Source of the DNA: Osedax fenrisi
Taxonomy: Eukaryota; Annelida; Polychaeta; Sabellida; Siboglinidae
Assembly (NCBI GenBank): GCA_964019155.1
Contig: OZ025240.1
Span: forward strand, 39,315,715 to 39,379,714
Length of the DNA: 64,000 nt
Direction of reading: 5' to 3'
Shown: positions 52,678-62,304 of the stretch, piece after piece
Layout of the letters: each line of letters begins with the position of its first letter
Position numbering within the stretch: the first letter of the stretch is position 1
Program-made: the position numbers and the translations under genes
The notes under the pieces: generated by a model
Told to the model about the DNA's origin: nothing
What the model saw: only the letters and a program-made list of their open reading frames with translations
The model's database searches: none

Positions 52678-53195
52678 TTATAGGTGAACATATCCATATA
52701 CGGTGTTAAGGATAATATTGATATTGTAATTTATTTATAATTATATATATATACAACACCGTTACCACCACTCTCCCCTATCAGATAATCGCGTGCCAGG
52801 GATACTGCGGTCACAACATAGAATACGTGTTGCGCATGTCCGACTACATCGAAGAGCACATTCCCGAGGACACCGATCCGCACCTGTTCGACCTGGTGCG
52901 CGAGATTCACGCGGTATTGCGGGCGCGCAACCAATGCGTAGAGAGGTTGATCTCGGACGCCCGCAGCACGATGCCGGTGGCGCTGTGCTGCAGTTCGGCG
53001 GAGAGCGACTTCCGCATTCCGTTTCGATGGCCCACCTCATCTTCGGACGAGAGCGCCCGGCTGTCCGACTACTGCATGTGTAAGAACCGCACCGTGTGCC
53101 GCACTTCGGAGCGGCGCTGCGTGATTCGCACCAAGAAGGCGCGCAGTTTGCAGAGTCTGTACACGAAACGAAAAGATTCCACCTTCAGCCACTGA
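42869..53195 (+). CDS. CHAC1: ChaC1-like gamma-glutamylcyclotransferase (4 exons, 443 aa)
   Basis: Exons 42869-43201, 48083-48118, 48892-49443, 52785-53195 (stop TGA), all phase 0. An in-frame TAG at 42845-42847 supports the start. ChaC enzymes cleave glutathione to 5-oxoproline and Cys-Gly in the cytosol; the ChaC1 branch is linked in vertebrates to the ATF4/CHOP stress response. Visible marks: substrate-binding GYGS (71-74), FWQGS (98-102), HRGT (105-108), PGRVATLVPD (exon 2), WGKAY (127-131), catalytic-region LRECSLGGY with the expected acid at Glu150, FFLATPENN (285-293), and GHNIEYVLRMSDYI after exon 4 opens. REC-LGGY resembles ChaC1 (REAVLGGY) rather than ChaC2 (REKGGY). Oddities: a 70-residue N-terminal extension, a roughly 112-residue insertion (168-280) and a basic, Cys-containing C-terminal tail of about 90 residues, making it about twice the human length. 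Confidence 0.92.
43267..45570 (-). CDS. LINE reverse transcriptase, open for 767 codons
   Basis: Starts with the tail of the endonuclease domain (PHPEKTQVDYIMIRKKW, GSDHRILNSKI). RT motifs follow in order: VGPDGITPEAFK, NGFRPRRSTTTHILALRRL, palm A FVDFKKAFDTINR, palm B TGVLQGDTLAPFLFI, palm C YADDIALISQD, then FKYLGAWMSS, ESILLYGSETWT and RRLRIAGHC with a DDWKKIV end. The catalytic aspartates (DFKKAFD, YADD) are present and no stop interrupts, so the RT is intact. The apparent first Met is internal to the original polyprotein. It resembles elements with a C-terminal LLYG-TWTLTK / RRLR-AGHC module; the clade was not determined. Confidence 0.88.
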   Translation of the reverse strand: MPHPEKTQVDYIMIRKKWRNSSINCEAYNSFSSIGSDHRILNSKIKLSFRSQKKKNSIPMYNWSVLKNKNIATEYSDIVTKRYNQLNISNEDEIKDISLTYGNFILANQEACKSLLPKKRKLDKNPSRHPDIAIPRDNVNEAYKKYVLSNTEEKYEMFQETKRKLQEAYDKIESDDLEKTVYDIENSNKLRQHAKCWQLINDITGRKTTKKGIIKASNNEDRINKWFTHFKNLLGNNNSEEEIDDFEPEIVIKHIEIFTNAFTKDEYLMVKNNLVDGKTVGPDGITPEAFKYCKFDDILLEYANKILLEKQKPIQWSTCQIMPIPKSGNLNKVDNYRGIAISVIALKITNKMILNRIQPIIDPLLRHNQNGFRPRRSTTTHILALRRLIEGIKEKNLKAIITFVDFKKAFDTINRNNMFKILLAYGIPTIIVEAIETLYKGTKAKVLTPDGETKSFNITTGVLQGDTLAPFLFIIVLDYAMRMAVKGKQLDLGFELTRKQSRRVPAKVITDLSYADDIALISQDIEQAQELLSNVETQALKLGLKINSRKTEIMAFSQSEPINIHSLLNEDIKVVNNFKYLGAWMSSSSKDFKIRKALAWQACHKLKKLWNSKLKRKLKIRTFQATIESILLYGSETWTIDKSLERRINGCYTRLLRMILNVSWRDHITNVELYKELPKITDVITTRRLRIAGHCIRHDDEVAHDLILWQPTSGKSNRGRKAVTYIDNLKKDTGLDDVNEIRNVMMIRDDWKKIVKKGRTGVRHKYK
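45542..45943 (-). pseudogene. LINE endonuclease N-terminal fragment, out of frame with the RT
   Basis: Contains INIATMNVRTLRKTTKRQEI and FQISILGLIDHKIVHDDD, the first strands of an APE-type endonuclease. After TTSAWRNKN the frame jumps directly to sequence just before PHPEKTQVDYIMI. An estimated 100-150 central residues, including catalytic positions, are deleted. The two frames overlap by 29 bases, so the deletion also shifted frame. Confidence 0.75.
46175..46318. repeat. Long (TA)n microsatellite
   Basis: About 140 bases of TA with a short GTGTGTATACATATG interruption. Open frames over it on both strands are isoleucine/tyrosine artefacts. Confidence 0.95.
46319..48082 (+). other. ChaC1-like intron 1, distal part
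   Basis: AT-rich with (CA)n runs at 46694-46720, 46770-46808 and 47597-47640. A purine-rich patch at 46612-46676 reads as an acidic peptide but has no role in the gene model. Confidence 0.5.
48083..48118 (+). CDS. CHAC1: ChaC1-like exon 2, a 36-base micro-exon
   Basis: Between AG (48081-48082) and GTTACT (48119). It encodes PGRVATLVPDKK, precisely the family segment PGRVVTLV-D missing between exon 1 (...HRGTMDK) and exon 3 (GKSWGKAY...). Homology and phase together make it firm despite its size. Confidence 0.88.
48892..49443 (+). CDS. CHAC1: ChaC1-like exon 3, catalytic Glu and repeat-bearing insertion
   Basis: 184 codons between CAG and GTAAGC. Residues 124-167 are the catalytic strand region. 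Residues 168-280 are a Ser/Thr-rich insertion with five imperfect repeats of AEQVDSTTK/AEVDSTTK (about 215-255). Residues 281-307 resume the ChaC fold. Confidence 0.9.
49444..50613 (+). repeat. ChaC1-like intron 3, proximal part, (CA)n-rich
   Basis: Compound (CA)n/(CG) runs at about 49647-49713, 50133-50180, 50243-50272 and 50410-50440. The paired CARE-like sites are at 49848 and 49886. Confidence 0.7.
50622..51042. mobile_element. hAT MITE with internal tandem GAGCCGAGAC units
   Basis: Perfect 8-bp duplication GTTGATGC (50614-50621 and 51043-51050). Ends TAGTGATGTAAATGAT and ATCATTTAAATCATTA are imperfect inverted repeats. Inside, a unit of about 31 bp (ACCGAGCCGAGACTCTAGTC plus AAATGAGCCCGA) repeats about 2.5 times, followed by two pairs of inverted repeats (about 50893-50935 and 50955-51020). 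Confidence 0.8.
51051..52784 (+). other. ChaC1-like intron 3, distal part
   Basis: AT-rich with (TA)n at 52618-52676 and a perfect 24-base palindrome at 52443-52466. No other element was recognised. Confidence 0.5.
52785..53195 (+). CDS. CHAC1: ChaC1-like exon 4, C-terminal part of the domain and tail
   Basis: 136 codons plus stop. It opens IIACQGYCGHNIEYVLRM, matching the ChaC1 segment ILACRGFSGHNLEYLLRL. After ...LFDLVREIHAVL the protein continues with about 90 residues of Cys/Arg/Lys-rich tail absent from human ChaC1. ATTAAA at 53351-53356 is a weak candidate poly(A) signal. Confidence 0.9.
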   Translation: MIACQGYCGHNIEYVLRMSDYIEEHIPEDTDPHLFDLVREIHAVLRARNQCVERLISDARSTMPVALCCSSAESDFRIPFRWPTSSSDESARLSDYCMCKNRTVCRTSERRCVIRTKKARSLQSLYTKRKDSTFSH

Positions 53196-53837
53196 GTTAC
53201 GACGGGAGGGGGGCGGTACTTCTAATGCGATATTGCGTAATAACTAAGCTAGGACATATGTCCTACATGATACAGGAGACGTATATCTGAAGACAGTCCA
53301 TGTCGTATATGACGTTATTGAAGCTTAATTAACAAATTAAATCTATGAATATTAAACTTACAATGTACTTTATATATATATACTCACATATATAATAGGT
53401 TAACACATACACCTATATATATAAGTAATATTTATAGGTCATAAGGTTACATGTGATGTATGTCCGTGGGTAATACTCACAATAGTTATAGTATAAGTCA
53501 ACATGCCATAAGTCTATGATTCGACAAGGCAATTCACTAGTAGGAGATATATTAATTATTTATTAATTAATTAAATATATAATAATATATTAATTATATA
53601 TTATTTATACATGTGCAAAATTAAATACTTATTTAGGTAACTCACCCGATACTTTATACACTGAATCATGTAAAGATGCTCAACTATCTACTGGTGAATC
53701 ATATTTCTATTGCTTTTCGATAAGCATTTTATTTATTTTAAATTCAATTGAATTTAAAAAGAACTATTAATAGTGTTAGGACACATAATTATATCCTTAG
53801 CATTTATAATCTATTATACAATATTATTGATATTGTT

Positions 53838-53885
<48 letters not shown>

Positions 53886-54547
53886 GAAAAAATGAATATA
53901 TTGACTAAAGTCATCGTGATTAAAGGTGCCATATATCATTTTTATACTAAATGATTTGTAATATATAATTTATTTATATATATATAAATTAAGTTATAAT
54001 TATAAGTATTTGTTATACATTAACGGTCTAACATTCGTTCATTATATCATTATTTTTTACGAATAAATATTAAAATATTATTTTATATAATAAATTATTA
54101 TTAGAATAAATACATATTACCTACTAAATTATATAACTAATACTTATAACCAAGTGGCAATACTTTCCCTTTATCCCAGGTTACCTTATATTGTTAACTT
54201 CTACGATTTTACGAGAGCAGATAGTTTTATTACACATACATAGGTTTAACCTGTATAGGTCACATTTATAAGGAAATTACTTAATATTATTTTAAGATAT
54301 TATATTGATCCGGATTGGTTTGAACTGGCTTCAAAACTCCTACGTGTCTATTGCCATAGACTGCTGAGAAGTACTTAAATACATCCTGTATGATACAGGA
54401 ATAATACAATTCTTTTAAGAGATGGAGTAGTACCTACTTATTGGTATCAAAATAGAAGAGCTTGTTAATAATGCTGAAGAATTTTTAGTTTGAGAATATG
54501 TATAATGACGTAGGTATACATATACTATAGGTATACATATATGTATA
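53196..54547 (+). other. Downstream of the ChaC1-like gene
   Basis: 3' UTR and AT-rich DNA; (ATT)n at about 53838-53885; AATAAA at 54062-54067. The part 54170-54365 resembles 23965-24215. Confidence 0.5.
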
Positions 54548-54555
54548 CCTATAGG

Positions 54556-54686
54556 TAGGGGCGCTGTCACGATGTTGTATGTAGGGGGGACCAACCAATA
54601 CAAATAAATGTTGTGAGATCCCCATATATTTTAAAGTGGCGGGGGATATATCCCCCTGCCCCCCCCCCCATGTTGCTGCGCCTTTA
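54556..54686. mobile_element. hAT MITE related to 22242-22401
   Basis: Left end TAGGGGCGCTGTCACGATG follows CCTATAGG (54548-54555). Right end is GTTGCTGCGCCTTTA. Internal G-run/C-run layout and ATGTTGTATGTAGGGGGG match the 22 kb copy. No matching duplication is seen at the right, so that end may be damaged. Confidence 0.7.
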
Positions 54687-55741
54687 TACACAGGTATCAT
54701 ATCTCCTCAGAATAGATGTATTAGAGGAGGCTAGTAATCGAGATTAGTGGTTTAAGAAGGTAATATAGATATTGTAGATACTGCACCGGAAGATGACCGT
54801 TTTATATTATAAATGCATTGTTATCTCACCGACTGCTTCGTTCATCTGCCAACAATTCAGTTATAATGATATCCGTATATATAGGCTTGTTTTACTATCT
54901 GTTGGTCATCTTTATTATACAATTTTTAAAAATCGAACATATTTTCATGAAAGTTGTATTCTTTAATTATCTTTTTAATTGAACAAAGTGCGAATGTAGT
55001 GTTTATATTTTATTTAAAGTAATTTTCATTAAGCTCCATTGGATTTAAGCTCCATTGTAGTATGATCTTGCCATACTATAGCTATAGGCGATGCCTACTT
55101 GTTATAGTATATTACCTATGGTATAGGGTATATAGGGTATATATATAGGGTATATAGGGTATAGGGTATATTAATTAACTTAAGTGGCAAGTGTATTTAA
55201 TCGGAACATTTGGATTTTTTTATTACTAATGAATCATGATATTTAACTCATAGTTATATAATATAGAATATTCATCTCTCATAAAACTGATGCTTCAGAA
55301 TACCACTTATAACTGGTATATAATTAGTATACTAATCACGATATATATATATTGTTATGCTTATTATAAATAGAATATATATACTCTAGAGTATTACTAT
55401 AGGTTATATATAATATGTTTCACTTCTGAACTATATAGCTAAACATCTATGCATATATGCATATATATATACTCATATAGTTAGAGAGAAAGTGTTCTCT
55501 ATAGCTATAACCTATCTCTATGTATATACGAGATACACTAACTTTTCAGATTGTACCTCATGAGGTAAACATTGTACCTATGTTTACCTCATTATGTATA
55601 GTGTATGGATAATTATGGAGACAACATGTTGATGTTTCCTTCTAGAACAACTCGATGAAATATTAGATAAATATACATATTTTTTATAAAGTATTTAAAA
55701 TATGTGCCAAATATTAAGGTATATAGCATCCTACCAAGCTA
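54687..55741. repeat. AT-rich DNA with a (GGGTATATA)n-type short array at 55125-55170
   Basis: A minisatellite-like patch of TATAGGGTATA units. Nothing else was recognised. Confidence 0.6.
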
Positions 55742-57034
55742 GGGGAGAATACCCGATCATGGACCTACTCGATCATGGACCATGTGGCTATATCTTTTTA
55801 TTGGTATCATATTTTTAAAATCTGAAATATACAAATCAAAGATATTTATATATTCTATTATTATAGTATTTGATTTTTTTTTTAATTAATCAGTAAATAA
55901 TATTTCAAATACAAGTTTTTTAATAATTTCCTTAAAAATGCAAAGTTTTTTCTAATTAATATATTTATATATAGTTTATGCTTTTAATTACTATTATATA
56001 TATATGTAGTACATATTATGTACATAATACTATATAAATAAACTAGATATTAGATTAAATAAAAATTAAAAATAAATAATATTCACTTATATAATTGAAA
56101 TTTAATTACCATACAATATTACTCGATCGTGGACCAACAATTTTGAATGATTTTATAACATAATTTCACTTCCATTATTAATGTATAGTATGATATATAT
56201 ATGCCTATCATTCATTATCACTATATATCAATGATTTAATATCATATATAGTATAAATATATACATATGCCTATATTTATTTATTTAGTTAATTATTTAC
56301 TAATTATCTATTTAATACATATTAAATATGATGTTTATTAATTTATAATTATATATTAATTATATATGCTTATTAATTTACCTATCCATGAATTGTGACA
56401 ACAAAGGAGAAGTTACAATTCAGAATGACGATTGTAGGTAGTTAGTCGCAATCGTTTTTGTTTGCCTAGATTCGTAGATGAATTCTCGTATGAAGATATA
56501 GAACTGCTTGCTCCAATACATGAACCAAAGAAGATAACATCTAGGCATGTTGAAATGAAAACTGATATTTATAATACTTAGAATTATACAACATATAGGT
56601 GTTCTCAATATTTTAATATCACCAATTTATAATAATCATATTATAATATATTATCACTATTTTTATTTTATATTTTATCATGATTTGTTATCATTTTATT
56701 GTAATATTATATAGTATATTTTATATAGTAATAATAAATAATATTTAACCTTTTTAAGTTGCATTATTGCATTATGAATCATACATAAAATACAAAGTAA
56801 AAATGTCAAAATATGCATATTATTAAAATGGTCAAAGATCGGGTAACTTTTGGGATAATGGCAGTTTTTATGAATCCTAATAACTTTTTAATAAGGAATA
56901 TTTTGTATGACCACCTTTGGAGTATATGATAGATTAATATAATATTAACATAATACAACAAAAATTGGTGAAAAATTAAATATTAAAAAATATATTCATG
57001 TTTGAGCTTAGCTGGTCCACCATCGGGTATTCTC

Positions 57035-57037
<3 letters not shown>
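55742..57037. mobile_element. TA-flanked element with GGGGAGAATACCCGAT ends
   Basis: TA|GGGGAGAATACCCGATCATG on the left; the right end reverse-complements to GGGGAGAATACCCGATGGTG, flanked by TA. The motif GATCATGGACC recurs at the left, with GATCGTGGACC at about 56125. A less AT-rich block at 56410-56580 (one + frame reads LPRFVDEFSYEDIELLAPIH) may be a transposase or captured-gene fragment; it has no intact frame. Confidence 0.75.

Positions 57038-57130
<93 letters not shown>
57038..57130. repeat. Long (TA)n microsatellite
   Basis: About 90 bases, abutting the right end of the preceding element. Confidence 0.95.
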
Positions 57131-57131
<1 letters not shown>

Positions 57132-57250
57132 TATATATAATATACTATATTATATACCCAAGCTATACTAGAGTATATGAGGCTTTGACATTAATCACCT
57201 TTTATGAAGATTTACATGAAATTAAAGAGATTACACATTAAATATAGCTT

Positions 57251-57883
57251 AAGGGGATCCCGCACATTTAAAGTGATAATAATTTATTTTTTTTATATAT
57301 TTTTTTATTACATAATAATACTTATTGTATTGTTTTTTAGTATCTGTAAAAAAATTAGACATAGATTCAGTCTATTAATGAAAATGTGTTTTATGACGAT
57401 AAGATAATGCTATTATATACTATTCAATATTACATTTGTATGCTGTCAAACTTCAAACGCTGTTTTCTCAGAATAATTATTTCGCGCTAGGTATGTGCAT
57501 TCAAAAATATAGAACATAAAAACTATTATAATAATAATATTATTTTTTTTTGCTTTATATAGAATTGAATTATGTGAATAGTAAAATAGAGAGATAATTA
57601 ATAAAATGTATAGAATTCATTGAATAAAATGATAATTTCTATAGAAATACCATCATTTTAGTATCACTAATTTTTAATTTAGATATATATAATATAATAA
57701 ATAATAATATTAAAAATAACTTTCTATTTTCCTATGCATGTATATGCTATGAATACATTAGAAAAAAAAGTAGGTAAATTGAATGAATAGAATATCAGTT
57801 CTATTTTTTTTAGTGGACCTATGTTTTTCCTATCTATTTATACACGAAATTGGCAAATTGCGTGTTATGTGCGGGATCCCCTT
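57251..57883. mobile_element. MITE with perfect 17-bp AAGGGGATCCCGCACAT ends
   Basis: Terminal repeats AAGGGGATCCCGCACAT...ATGTGCGGGATCCCCTT are perfect. No convincing target duplication. The AT-rich interior encodes nothing. Its right end lies five bases from the next MITE. Confidence 0.75.
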
Positions 57884-57888
57884 GCGTA

Positions 57889-58758
57889 GGGGAAAGTAAC
57901 CGAATACGGACAAACTCGGTATCTCAGAAACCATAAATCCTACAACAAAATGTGTAATGAATAAAATATTAATAATTATATAAATAATCTAAACAAGTAT
58001 TTTTTATTTTTTAATTATTCAAAATATTACCGATATCTATATTATCCAATAAACTGATTTTTTTATTACGATTATAAATTTATGAAAAAAACTGTAAACA
58101 TAAAACCTTCTCTAGAAGACACATGTATCGATATAAAATATAACACTATAGGTTATTAAAAAATAAATCATTCTAAAATTATATATAAAATTTGTATATT
58201 TGTTGTAAATTATTCATTACATTAATACTTCATATAGGTTCCTAATACGGACACCCTATAACCATCCAGCGCGCATCGTATGACATATTCTGACTTTCAT
58301 AAAAAATCGCATGCGTTATAATATTAATACCACCAATAAAGCTAAATCTAAATTTTTTATTATTTAGATACTTAAATTGTATTATTAATTAACAAATAAT
58401 AAAAATAAATAAATTATTAACTAACTAAATTAGAATAAATTATTCATAAAATTAATTATAAATAATTTAATTGTAATTTTTCTGATTGATTCATCAATAA
58501 TATATAGTTTATCTAGGGGTATATAAGGTGTCCGTATTATAACACAGGGTGTTCGTATTCGGACATGGGTACCGAATACGGACACCACCGACGGGGGTCC
58601 CCCGTTATCTATGGAATTAAAAGATTAAATACAATATTAAAATCACAATAATATCAATAATCATATAATATTAATATATTGTAATTTTTGAATAAAAATA
58701 ATGAGTCATATAATGTTAAGACCATTTATTGTTAGTGTCCGTATTAGGTTACTTCCCC
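57889..58758 (+). mobile_element. MITE of the GTCCGTATTCGG family, second full copy
   Basis: Same ends and internal order as 32508-33415, flanked by TA on both sides. Differs by a small insertion CGACGGGGGTCCCCC near 58589. Immediately right (58759-58816) lies a short piece with TTTCCGGCAAGTTGC and another GGTTACTTTCCCCTA end, suggesting a partly nested insertion. Confidence 0.85.
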
Positions 58759-59042
58759 TATTTCCGGCAAGTTGCGGGGAAATAAAGGTAACTAATACAT
58801 ATAGGTTACTTTCCCCTAGATATGTTATCTTAAGCAATTGCTTATTTATCAAGTAATAAGTTAGTTACCAACATTAGTATGTATAGTAAGTATAGTATTT
58901 CATTATATTTGTTTAATTTTTTATATTTTATTATTTAATTTATACATATATTTATAAATATAACCTATATATATATATTTTCCTCAAAATATTAATTATA
59001 CAATCACTAGTTGCATCCGATATATATATATAAATATATAAT

Positions 59043-59098
<56 letters not shown>

Positions 59099-59120
59099 TA
59101 AAGTTTCGGATACTATAGTA

Positions 59121-60213
59121 GGGGAAAGTAACCGAATACGGACAGTGCCCGAATACGGACACTCTCGGTATCTCAGAAACCATACATCCTACAAAAAAAT
59201 TTTTAATGAATAAAATATTCATAATTATAAAAATAGTCTAAAAAAGTATTATCTCAGAAACCATACATCCTACAAAAAAATGTTTAATGAATAAAATATT
59301 CATAATTATAAAAATAGTCTAAAAAAGTATTTTTTATTTTTGAATTATACAAAATATTGCTGATATATCCAATAAACTGATTTTTTTATTACGTTTTTAA
59401 ATTTATGAAAAAAAATGTCAATTTAAAACCTTCTCAAGAATATGCAGATGTATCGATATAAAATATAATACAATATTATTAAAAAATAAAGCATTCTAAA
59501 AATTGTATTTTTAATTTCTATATTTTTTATCAAATATTAAATTATATGCATATATCTAAAGGTCATATAAGTTCCTAATACGGACACTCTAAATGTCTTA
59601 ATACGGACACCCTATAACCAATCAGCGCGCAGCGTATGAACAATTCTGATTTTCATAAAAATTGCGTGCGTTATAATATTAATACCACCAATAAAGCTAA
59701 TTCTAAAAAAAATATTATTTATATACTTAAATTGTATTATTAATTAAAGTATAATAAAAATAAATAAATTATTAACTAATTAAATTACAATAAATTTTTA
59801 TAAAATTAATTTTAAATAACGTAATTGTAATTTGTCTGATTGATTCATCAATACTATATAGTTTATCTAGAGGTATATAGGGTGTCCGTATTATAACACA
59901 GGGTATGACTCATTCTTTTTATTCAAAAATTACAACATAATAATATTATATGATTATAGATATTATTGTGATTTTAAAATTTTATTTAATCTTTTAATTC
60001 CATAGATAACGGGGGTGTCCGTATTCGGTACCCATGTCCGAATACGGACACCCCCGTTATCTATGGAATTAAAAGATTAAATAAAATTTTAAAATCACAA
60101 TAATATCTATAATCATATAATATTATTATGTTGTAATTTTTGAATAAAAATAATGAGTCATAAAAAGTTAAGACCATTTATTGTTAAAGTGTCCGTATTA
60201 GGTTACTTTCCCC
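59121..60213 (+). mobile_element. MITE of the GTCCGTATTCGG family, third copy, rearranged
   Basis: TA-flanked, same ends. Two rearrangements distinguish it: a direct duplication of about 80 bp near the left end (59171-59250 and 59251-59330) and an inverted duplication at 59904-60163. Confidence 0.88.
59904..60163. repeat. Near-perfect inverted duplication (arms about 125 bp)
   Basis: The arm beginning TATGACTCATTCTTTTTATT is the reverse complement of the arm ending in AATGAGTCATA, with only a mismatch or two found by eye. The centre is GGTACCCATG near 60027-60036. Confidence 0.9.
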
Positions 60214-60418
60214 TATATGAGCCTTATAGTTTAGCATTGCCATATTATGAAAATAATATTATAATGTTTATTATAATATAACAAATATTATAAATGATTT
60301 AACAATTACCACAGCTGTCAGACAAGATTGTCTACTAATACTTTCTACTTGAAGATATAATGACTGATGCAATAGAAAAGTAAAAATAATCCGTAATTAT
60401 ACGTTGGCGAGTAATTAC

Positions 60419-61159
60419 TAGGGTTGGCCGAGATTGGGTTTTTGGGTTTTTGGTTTTTGGGTTTTTGGGTTTAAACCTATTGATATTTTTTGTGGTTTTT
60501 GTGGTTTTTCGATTTTTTATATTAATAAATTATACATTTAATAATTTTAATTCTAATGGATAATATATATTACATTATGTAACTAATTCTAGATTTTAAG
60601 AAAATATATAAATAATGTTATAAAATTTATATAATATTAAAATATGAATATAATAAATAGTATTACCTCCCTTGTATTACTATTATAAATCAAATTCTAT
60701 AGAATAAATATAATATTTTTCATGACATTTTAATTTAATAGAAAATAATTAAAATTCAACAAAAATACAATTTCATAGAAATTGATTCAATAAAAAATAT
60801 TTTATTACAATTCTATAGAATAAAATTATATAAAAAATAATACAATAGAAAATATTAAAAAATTATATAAAAAATAAGGTATTTTTATGATTTTGATATC
60901 CCTGTTTTTATATATTAAATTAATATACTTCATTCTTATGTAATAAATTAATAATAAACTATACTTTTATCAATTTGTATAATAAACTATACTTTTATTA
61001 ATCATTTTTAAAATTAAAAGGATAAAATGATTTTATACCTTTAAATTGTTTATGAAAAACACCAAAAACCACAAAAACCTAAGTAAAACACCAACAACCA
61101 CAGTAAAACCCAAAAACCCAAAAACCACAGCAACATATTTTGGATTTTTGCCATCCCTG
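60419..61159. mobile_element. hAT-like MITE with TTTTTGGG-rich ends
   Basis: Perfect 8-bp duplication GTAATTAC (60411-60418 and 61160-61167). Ends TAGGGTTGGCC and GCCATCCCTG. Both subterminal regions consist of short GGGTTTTTGG / TGTGGTTTTTG units in inverted orientation. The AT-rich core is non-coding. Confidence 0.78.
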
Positions 61160-61167
61160 GTAATTAC

Positions 61168-62075
61168 CAATGTAACATTGATAGTTTAGCAGGGAATGAA
61201 GATAAACTCTAAATCTTAATCAAGATAATTACTCAATGTATACATATAGGGACAACATTTATATACATTCAGAGAACACATAGTTAATGATAAATCAAGT
61301 TGGGAATTAAATACTAAATAAATGTAAATTATAATACATTATTAAATTGTATTTAATACCTACTTAAAATAGGTATAACATATCTACTGTTTAATCATTG
61401 ATTTATGATACTAAAAACCAGAAATATTATCAAATATAGTCGAATTAAGCTCTATTTAACAAGCTAAAACCCACACAAGGAATGATATTTTACGATCAGT
61501 TATAAAGATAATTAAAAAGGTTCACGGTTACGTAACAGAAGTATTTATGAACGCTCGTAGGTCGAACACAGTTTCGACATTTTGATTAAGAGCAATGGGC
61601 ATACAATATAACGTATGCCTTTGAGATTATTATTAGATTTGAAGTATAGGACTACATAGATCGAATAATTTGAATGATCATATTAGGATATCATGGCAAA
61701 AAAGATTTACACGAGATGGTTCACTCGACAGAATTATTGAAATAAAAACAACACTTGCTCAAATGCGACGGGTAATAAAACTAACATCTATTTTTTGATT
61801 TCATATCTATTTACATGTAAATTCGAAATAATACCATAATATAATCTTAAATTAATATATGTAATTCATATATAAATATTCGTTTAATATTGAAAAGTGT
61901 TCCGTACAAATATTATTTGGAGATATCAAAATTGAATTCATAAAAATGTTACCAAATGTGTCAAGGTCACAACTAGATAGATTCAGTTATTGTTATTTAC
62001 ATGTTAAATGTCAATACCGTGAAAATGGCGTAATTTGGAAATATATTTTTTTAAATATAATAAATCTATTATGTA
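61168..62075. other. AT-rich DNA with a possible LINE remnant at about 61540-61800
   Basis: At 61540-61780 the + strand gives broken text such as ISWQKRFTRDGSLDRIIEI and YAFEI that faintly resembles the ISWTDRVTNEEVL region of LINE C-termini. Confidence 0.35.
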
Positions 62076-62304
62076 GGTATCCCACTACAAGTATTTCCGG
62101 CAAGTTACCGGCCATATTTTAACTTTAAAACGATTTTCTATTAAGTTAACTAAAATTTTAGTTGAAAACCCCTTTACTTTCCGACACCTTGCTTGAATTA
62201 TAATAACTTTACAAGGGGTATCCCATTACAACTTGATAGAAAGTGGTTTTAAAGTTACAATATTTCAGGAAAGTTGCTGGAAAATCTTGTAGTGGGATAT
62301 CCCC
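62076..62304. mobile_element. TA-flanked MITE with ATATCCCACTACAAG ends
   Basis: The left end reads TA|GGTATCCCACTACAAG; the right end reverse-complements to TA|GGGGATATCCCACTACAAG. Ends extend imperfectly into TTTCCGGCAAGTT / TTTCCAGCAACTT. Length about 229 bp, non-coding. Confidence 0.75.
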
